Assembly: GCA_028279585.1 (NCBI GenBank)
Contig: JANQNL010000184.1
Span: 1-37,799 of the forward strand
Reading direction: 5' to 3'
Origin: Thermoplasmatota archaeon
GTDB lineage: Archaea; Thermoplasmatota; Penumbrarchaeia; JANQNL01
Length of the DNA: 37,799 bases
The notes below the pieces were generated by a model. That model had not been told where the DNA came from and did no database searches. It was given only the letters and a program-made list of their open reading frames with translations. Made by a program: the position numbers and the translations under genes. This document shows positions 33,357 through 37,799 of this stretch, in pieces. The stretch's first letter is position 1, and each line of letters opens with the position of its first letter.

Positions 33357-33785
33357 TTATCTCTTTATTTCATACCCCAGTTGTTCAAAAGCGAATCCAA
33401 GACCATCCTCCAAGGTTGACATGGTCTTGACATCCTTCAAATCTATACCAAGGTGGACCAAGGTCTGTGCCACGGGATTGGAAATGCCGGTCAAAATGCA
33501 TTGGCAGCCCACTAGTTTTGTTGCTTTCGTAATCTTGATTATATGATTGGCTACAGCGCTATCTACTGTGGGGACTCCAAGAATATCAATAATAATCACT
33601 TTGGACCTATTAGCCAAGATCTTTTCGAGAACCGTATCCATAATCAATTGGGACCGTTTGGAATCTATGGGCCCAATGATTGGCAAAAACAGCATTCTGT
33701 CCCATAGGACCTGAACAGGTGTTGCCATCTCCGTGATAAGCTCTCTCTGTTTTTCAACCGTTGTTTTTCCATTCTGTTTTGTCAT
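33357..33785 (-). CDS. rsbR: RsbR-like STAS protein without sensor domain
   Basis: 142 residues. The RsbR linker and STAS block are clear: QRELITEMATPVQVLWDRML, FLPIIGPIDSKRSQLIMDTV, IIDILGVPTVDSAVANHI and CILTGISNPVAQTLVHLGID. Usual RsbR proteins carry an N-terminal globin-like or other sensor domain of about 150 residues; here only about 20 residues precede the linker, so the sensor is missing or in another protein. The typical V-D-T is V-D-S. It is the first gene of the cluster, with AAGGAGAGG five bases before the ATG. Confidence 0.88.
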   Translation of the reverse strand: MTKQNGKTTVEKQRELITEMATPVQVLWDRMLFLPIIGPIDSKRSQLIMDTVLEKILANRSKVIIIDILGVPTVDSAVANHIIKITKATKLVGCQCILTGISNPVAQTLVHLGIDLKDVKTMSTLEDGLGFAFEQLGYEIKR

Positions 33786-33798
33786 TCTGTCCTCTCCT

Positions 33799-33848
33799 TA
33801 TCATTAGTGCATTCTCTTTTCCACTCTGTATCAGTAGTGTATTCTCTT
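33799..33848 (-). repeat. Two 20-bp direct repeats, 30 bp apart, in the signalling promoter
   Basis: On the plus strand TATCATTAGTGCATTCTCTT (33799-33818) and TATCAGTAGTGTATTCTCTT (33829-33848) differ at two positions. The period is exactly 30 bp, near three helical turns, so a bound dimer or multimer would sit on one face of the DNA. They lie between the predicted transcription start and the first gene of the cluster, a position that fits repression. Confidence 0.65.
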
Positions 33849-33857
33849 ATCTTTCAG

Positions 33858-33869
33858 AATATATAACAT
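33858..33869 (-). promoter_or_regulatory. TATA-like box of the signalling cluster
   Basis: GTTATATATT on the minus strand, predicting a transcript start near 33838, inside the right-hand direct repeat. The surroundings are very AT-rich with further TATA-like words (33882-33905), so the exact box is not certain. Confidence 0.45.
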
Positions 33870-34111
33870 TTTCTCAAAACATATTATATCATTATATAAT
33901 AATTATGAAATAAATTGTGAAATAAAATGAAAACATTTTTCATGTAGTCTCATATTCCGCAATGCAACCAAGGCTGGTCAAAACGTCTATCTCCTGGAGT
34001 GTACTCAGAAGGAGCCTCTTATGTGTATCATTTATTAAAATACACACCATATGAAGTATCCACTCACTTTCACTAGTAAAATTATGTAGGGGAATGGACA
34101 CCAACATCGTA
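33870..34111. other. AT-rich gap with small hairpins
   Basis: No supported gene. Two small inverted repeats occur: ATGAAAA/TTTTCAT (33927-33943) and TGTGTAT/ATACACA (34022-34046). A 60-codon minus-strand frame (33940-34122) shows no family signal I trust. This is the right edge of the island. Confidence 0.4.
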
Positions 34112-34371
34112 AGTGATATCACAATAGCAGATATGGAGCTTCATCGGTACTATGATGACAATAGGAAGGCAGAGGGCAGATCCGTCTGTGGTGTGGCTCA
34201 AGTTATGAGTCGGACTTTCAGATCTTAGCCAAGTTCATGCGGAAGTTTAAAGAGAGGGATGACCTGTTTCTATATGCTCAGGACCAAGGGAAGTCGATCG
34301 AGGAGTGGATGAAGAAGAAGGAACCAGAGCTGGAAGTGTTGTTGAGGGATTCTGATGATATTGATTCCTAA
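34112..34371 (+). pseudogene. Decayed C-terminal half of a P-N-C-S paralog
   Basis: SDITIADMELHRYYDDNRKAE in one frame and, after a shift near 34200, SYESDFQILAKFMRKFKERD then QGKSIEEWMKKKEPELEVLL in another. These match, in order, the LYIGIMSLYWWYDEKKPESD, EYDDMAKFIRKFSDNPEL and TDNFKEWIKAGQPELLKYI blocks of the gene at 34355. There is no N-terminal part. The stop (34369-34371) overlaps the start of the next gene by 17 bases. Together with 27592-28033 it makes up most of one family member. Confidence 0.7.
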
Positions 34372-35077
34372 CTGTTCAGAGATCGTCGGCTACATCGGTG
34401 TTCACAGCATCGAGGATGTTCGCTTAGCTGCGCAGGATATCATGGATGCTCTCGGTGGAACTCTGTGTTACAAGAGTGAAGATTACTATGCCGTTCATGT
34501 GAATGAAGATGGCTCAAAGACATTCGACCTCTATGGTTACCTGGATGACAACAGGATCGGTGGATGGATCAAAGAGAACAGGGAGAGGTTAGGTCTAGAA
34601 AGTAAGAGGTTCTGGGTCAAGATAGAACCAAGACACCTCGAAAGAGAAGAGGATGAGATCGTAGTGAACCTTTGGGAAGATGAGTTCACCGTCCTTTTCG
34701 GACCAGATAGATCTTATTTCGATGTGTTCGCAGAATGTAATCAGCACCTTATGGAGAAGGTGGAGAAGGTTCGGTTCAAGAGAATGGACAAGGACATTGA
34801 GAAGGAGTTATACATCGGAATCATGAGCCTGTATTGGTGGTATGACGAGAAGAAGCCCGAATCTGATGAAGGATACTTCGGAGTCTGGGCTGACCAATAC
34901 GATCCATATGAATATGACGACATGGCCAAGTTCATCAGGAAGTTCAGCGACAACCCCGAGCTGTGTGTCCGTGGAGAGGACGGGGGAGATACCGATAACT
35001 TCAAAGAATGGATAAAAGCGGGCCAGCCTGAACTGTTGAAGTATATCAGGAGATACCCTGGGGAGGAGGTAGAATGA
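34355..35077 (+). CDS. P-N-C-S paralog, single-domain
   Basis: 240 residues starting MILIPNCSEIVGYIGV, with the helix DVRLAAQDIMDALGG, the block KTFDLYGYLDDNR, the centre FWVKIEPRHLEREEDEIVVN and the C-terminal EDGGDTDNFKEWIKAG. It is the best intact template for the two decayed halves. Acidic, soluble, unknown function. Overlaps the next gene by four bases (ATGA). Confidence 0.75.
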   Translation: MILIPNCSEIVGYIGVHSIEDVRLAAQDIMDALGGTLCYKSEDYYAVHVNEDGSKTFDLYGYLDDNRIGGWIKENRERLGLESKRFWVKIEPRHLEREEDEIVVNLWEDEFTVLFGPDRSYFDVFAECNQHLMEKVEKVRFKRMDKDIEKELYIGIMSLYWWYDEKKPESDEGYFGVWADQYDPYEYDDMAKFIRKFSDNPELCVRGEDGGDTDNFKEWIKAGQPELLKYIRRYPGEEVE

Positions 35078-36309
35078 TATTCTATCCGAACTGCTCAGAG
35101 ATAGTCGCCTACATCAAGGTAAACACTCACGAAGAGTTTCAACAAGCCGTTCAAGATATCATCGATGCCACTGGTGAGCATCTCATCTATCGATGCGACG
35201 ATTATCATAAGGTCCATGAGAACAAGGATGGGACATACACCATCGATGTCTATGGCTACATGGATCGTGATGATGATTGGATGGACAAAGCGAAGGATGA
35301 ATTGCAGCTTCGGGACGGATCGTTCGTAGTTCTCATCGAGCCTCGCCATCTTGTGAAGGCTGGGGAAGAGATCGGAGTGAACATCTGGGATGAAGAGTTC
35401 ACTGTGTTGTTAGGCCCAGAGGACCATTCTATAGATTGGTTCGATGAGGAGAGCCAAGATGAGATTACTACCATTGAGAGGGTCAAGCTCAAACGTATGG
35501 ACAAGAGATTGGAGTGTTACATCCAGATCGGGTCACTGGGCTTGATGTCTGATCTCGATGAAAGAGAACCGACCACCGAGAAGAGGTCCGTAGGTGTGAT
35601 GGCAGATAGTCATGGAAATGGTGATTTCGAGCCATATGTCAAGGTCATCGAAGCTCTCAAGAGCGATCCAACCTTCTACATGTGGAGTTATGATGGCGGC
35701 AGTCTGGACCCTTTCGAGCGATGGTGTTGCCGTAACCACCAGAAGTTCATTCTGAACCTTTCGGACTACGGTCTCAAGGAACCATTTTACGATGTTACGT
35801 TCTACATCTTCGAAAGGATGGAGCTTGAGGGGTTGCAGAAGCTCCTGCTCAGGATGAACGAAGTAGGCTATCGTTTCTGTGAGATGGTCAACTACAACTC
35901 CAAGATCATCAAAATCCTCGACCCACATATCATTGAAGGCGTGAAGTATGAACTTAGAGATCTCAAGCTCGAGGGGGAGGACGATACTTATCCGATGAGT
36001 TTCTTCTACTTCATCTCAGATAAGTTGCTAGATGTGGACTCGAAAGAGGACCAGCAGGTCGATAAAGGGCTCGAGCACGATGTCTTCCTCGGCATTATCT
36101 TTGAGGAAGATTTCATTGAAGGAGGAGAGCACGTTCCGCGTTTCATGATATGTGATAGGGACATTATCGGCGCCTCCAAGTTCAAAGAGGATCTGCTCGT
36201 GTTCCTGGAAAAGGAAGCGGAGCAGGTAATTGAGATCAAGAACAGTCGAGAGAAGTTCTGGAAGAAAAAAGATGGGCTGAAGAAGATGCTGAAGGGGATA
36301 GTAGATTGA
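35074..36309 (+). CDS. P-N-C-S paralog, two-domain form
   Basis: 411 residues starting MIFYPNCSEIVAYIKV. The first domain ends with the SYDGGSLDPFERWCCRNHQKF block. The second (about 235-411: PFYDVTFYIFERMELEGLQKL, YELRDLKLEGEDD, VFLGIIFEEDFIEGG) corresponds to the second domain of the gene at 26390, and ends in a Lys-rich helix. Each half of the array thus has a single-domain gene followed by a two-domain gene. It overlaps the radical SAM gene by four bases. Confidence 0.75.
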   Translation: MIFYPNCSEIVAYIKVNTHEEFQQAVQDIIDATGEHLIYRCDDYHKVHENKDGTYTIDVYGYMDRDDDWMDKAKDELQLRDGSFVVLIEPRHLVKAGEEIGVNIWDEEFTVLLGPEDHSIDWFDEESQDEITTIERVKLKRMDKRLECYIQIGSLGLMSDLDEREPTTEKRSVGVMADSHGNGDFEPYVKVIEALKSDPTFYMWSYDGGSLDPFERWCCRNHQKFILNLSDYGLKEPFYDVTFYIFERMELEGLQKLLLRMNEVGYRFCEMVNYNSKIIKILDPHIIEGVKYELRDLKLEGEDDTYPMSFFYFISDKLLDVDSKEDQQVDKGLEHDVFLGIIFEEDFIEGGEHVPRFMICDRDIIGASKFKEDLLVFLEKEAEQVIEIKNSREKFWKKKDGLKKMLKGIVD

Positions 36310-37088
36310 TCAAGGTCCTCTCCCTCCACTACACCCCCGAGTGCTCCCGCACATGCCCCAACTGCTACATGCAAGCCAAAGCAGACGGCGAGACCAAACC
36401 ACACCAGTTCTTCTACGACCTCTTTCCAGCCACCAAGGCCCTCGGCATCGAACAGATCGCCCTGGGTGGAGGCGAACCATCCCTGTTCCCGGACTTCGTC
36501 GAGACCTTCTGTGCCAAGGCCAGGGAGCAAGACATCATCGTGAACATGACATCCAATGGCGATGGCCTGACCCCCGAGACCATGCCGAAGTTTGCGGGCC
36601 TGACAATGATATCCATCTCCATGGACAGGTTCAAGGTAAAGCAGCCCGAGGACGTCAAGTGGATCTTTTCCAAGATGGACCTGGTGCGGGATAGCGGCCT
36701 TAAGGTTGGATGCAATCTACAGCTGGACCCATTCCTTATCGATAACCTGTATCCGATGCTCGCAAAGATCCTGGAGCATGCCGATTATGTTTATCTGCTT
36801 CAGACCAAGCCATCGAACATCAAGGTGAACGAGGACCTGAAGAAGCGGTTGCTTGGGGTGACCCTGGCATTCGGCCGTGTGTTCGTTGACGACAGCATCC
36901 AGCTCGGTCTTGAGCGCAAGGAGGGATGCTCGAGGGGAACAGAGATCGTGTCCATCGATCATGCTGGGAGGGCGTACAAGTGTTCGTTCGATGAGCCGTT
37001 CGCCCAGCTGGAAAATGGTGGTGACCTGGTGGAGCTTGTTGAGAAGGAGTATCCTTTCGAATTGACGACTGAGTGCCCGTTCCTGTAA
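36306..37088 (+). CDS. Radical SAM protein at the end of the paralog operon
   Basis: 260 residues. The 4Fe-4S/SAM motif C-x3-C-x2-C is in YTPECSRTCPNCYMQ, followed by the SAM-binding IALGGGEPSLFP and NMTSNGDGL. The C-terminal part has further Cys (GCSRGTE, AYKCSFDE, TTECPFL), possibly a second, twitch-like cluster site. The enzyme class generates a 5'-deoxyadenosyl radical; many members with such C-termini modify peptides or proteins, but the substrate here is not known. The start is TTG 36306, overlapping the stop of the last paralog, so it is co-translated with that family. Confidence 0.85.
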   Translation: MIKVLSLHYTPECSRTCPNCYMQAKADGETKPHQFFYDLFPATKALGIEQIALGGGEPSLFPDFVETFCAKAREQDIIVNMTSNGDGLTPETMPKFAGLTMISISMDRFKVKQPEDVKWIFSKMDLVRDSGLKVGCNLQLDPFLIDNLYPMLAKILEHADYVYLLQTKPSNIKVNEDLKKRLLGVTLAFGRVFVDDSIQLGLERKEGCSRGTEIVSIDHAGRAYKCSFDEPFAQLENGGDLVELVEKEYPFELTTECPFL

Positions 37089-37125
37089 CAATTACTTTTT
37101 ATCCCGTCTTCCACATCCCCCATGT

Positions 37126-37662
37126 ATGCCCGACGATATCCGCTCCCAACTTGGCCTTCTCCATGTCTACACAGGCGATGGGAAGGGCAAGACCACTTGC
37201 GCCTTTGGCCTGGCCATGCGCGCGGCAGGTAGGGAGCTCAAGGTCCTTATCATCCAGTTCATGAAACCGGAGGGTGGCTACGGTGAACAGAACTCTGCCG
37301 AAAAGCTCGGTATCGAGGTCAGAAGCCGTGGCCGCAAAGGATGGGTCAATTTCGCAAAGCCAGACCCTATGGACCTGAAGATGGCCGAGGACGCCCTCAC
37401 CGAAGCAGCCAAAGAGATGGCCTCCGGCGATTGGGACGTCATCGTCCTGGACGAACTGGCAGCTACAGCTGCTGCTGGTCTTCTCACCAAGGATGCTGTA
37501 ATAGAAGCGCTCGTTGCCAAGAACGAGACCACAGAGGTCGTGATCACAGGCCGGAGATGTCCGGAGTGGTTGTTCGAACTTGCAGACTATGTCACCGAGA
37601 TGGGTGAGATAAAGCATCCCTTCAAAAAAGGCCAGGATGCCAGGAAAGGCATCGAAAGCTAA
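37126..37662 (+). CDS. cobA: Cob(I)alamin adenosyltransferase, CobA type
   Basis: 178 residues. P-loop VYTGDGKGKTTCAFGLAMRA, the block VLIIQFMKPEGGYGEQ, DVIVLDELAATAAAGLL and VVITGRRCPEWLFELADYVTEM are those of CobA/BtuR. The enzyme transfers adenosyl from ATP to reduced corrinoids, giving adenosylcobalamin, the cofactor of the class II ribonucleotide reductase of this window. A TTTTTAT box lies about 27 bases before the ATG, indicating a leaderless transcript. Confidence 0.93.
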   Translation: MPDDIRSQLGLLHVYTGDGKGKTTCAFGLAMRAAGRELKVLIIQFMKPEGGYGEQNSAEKLGIEVRSRGRKGWVNFAKPDPMDLKMAEDALTEAAKEMASGDWDVIVLDELAATAAAGLLTKDAVIEALVAKNETTEVVITGRRCPEWLFELADYVTEMGEIKHPFKKGQDARKGIES

Positions 37663-37723
37663 CGTCCATCGTCGATACGGGCACCTGATAAAGCAAATAT
37701 AGCATCAAGGTGGTCTTAAGAAC

Positions 37724-37799
37724 GTGTCCGAGGAAGCTCGTCCCAAGCGGATAGTGGCGTCAGCCCCAGCCAAGGTCATTGTCTTTGGCGAGCATGCAG
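37724..37799 (+). CDS. mvk: Mevalonate kinase, N-terminal fragment cut by window end
   Basis: 25 codons from GTG 37724. The sequence IVASAPAKVIVFGEHA is the standard N-terminus of mevalonate kinase (GHMP family), the archaeal isoprenoid lipid pathway enzyme phosphorylating mevalonate. AAGGTGG lies about ten bases upstream of the GTG. The rest lies outside the window. Confidence 0.8.
   Translation, partial: MSEEARPKRIVASAPAKVIVFGEHA

Larger units (their letters stand above)
28034..34111 (-). other. AT-rich signalling island interrupting the paralog array
   Basis: Ten consecutive genes, all on the minus strand, with visibly lower GC than both flanks: STAS, STAS, RsbT-like kinase, RsbX-like phosphatase, kinase, receiver, KaiB-like, KaiB-like, PAS kinase and receiver, in transcription order from right to left. 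The flanks are two halves of a decayed paralog gene in the opposite orientation. No integrase, transposase or clear terminal repeat was found, so the mechanism of insertion is not known. The gaps 28034-28204 and 33870-34111 hold no supported gene. Confidence 0.55.

Noticed and set aside
28034..34111. Classical transposon or integrated plasmid
   Set aside because: No transposase, integrase, terminal inverted repeats or att site could be found; only the split paralog supports insertion.
33940..34122. A 60-codon minus-strand frame at the right edge of the island
   Set aside because: It resembles no family I can name, lies next to AT-rich promoter DNA and overlaps the decayed paralog; it may be chance or a remnant.
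1..37799. CRISPR array
   Set aside because: No set of regularly spaced direct repeats with unique spacers was seen; the 30-bp period at 33799 has only two units.

Overview
The window reads as chromosomal DNA of a euryarchaeon. It carries a proteasome alpha subunit, an archaeal NAC protein, MfnA-type decarboxylase, the start of a mevalonate kinase, TATA-like boxes about 25-30 bases before many start codons (leaderless genes), and GGAGGTGA-type ribosome binding sites in others. The very large FG-GAP surface proteins with acidic cytoplasmic tails and the moderate GC content would suit a Thermoplasmatota-type lineage, but that placement is inference.

Layout. 1-9.2 kb: two tandem, paralogous, very large single-pass surface proteins (FG-GAP repeats, PA14, PKD-like domain, one membrane helix, long Lys-rich then Asp/Glu-rich tail); the first is cut by the window edge. 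9.2-11.0 kb: a PMT/ArnT-type membrane glycosyltransferase on the opposite strand. 11.2-12.1 kb: a small GNAT-like protein and NAC. 12.1-12.9 kb: tRNA-Val(CAC) followed by two diverged copies of a structured RNA whose helices show compensatory base changes. 12.9-15.3 kb: aldo/keto reductase, a four-helix membrane protein, dCTP deaminase and a Cys-rich YkgJ-type protein. 15.4-18.9 kb: adenosylcobalamin-dependent ribonucleotide reductase interrupted by an intein placed exactly at its catalytic Cys. 19.0-23.6 kb: a charged SHOCT-like protein with psmA, mfnA, and a highly unusual FtsZ/tubulin-like protein whose GTP-binding region is degraded and interrupted by an acidic linker. 23.6-24.9 kb: an AAA/DUF4143 ATPase.

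25.0-37.1 kb is the most unusual region. A tightly overlapping operon of paralogs sharing an N-terminal P-N-C-S motif, ending in a radical SAM gene, is split by a roughly 6-kb AT-richer block of ten opposite-strand signalling genes: RsbR-, RsbS-, RsbT- and RsbX-like proteins, two histidine kinases, two receiver proteins and two KaiB-like proteins, with no KaiC. The paralog copy on the left edge of the block is a decayed N-terminal half and the one on the right edge a decayed C-terminal half, so the block probably inserted into a member of the array. The signalling promoter carries two near-identical 20-bp repeats exactly 30 bp apart.

The window ends with a cob(I)alamin adenosyltransferase, which would supply the cofactor of the ribonucleotide reductase, and the first codons of mevalonate kinase.
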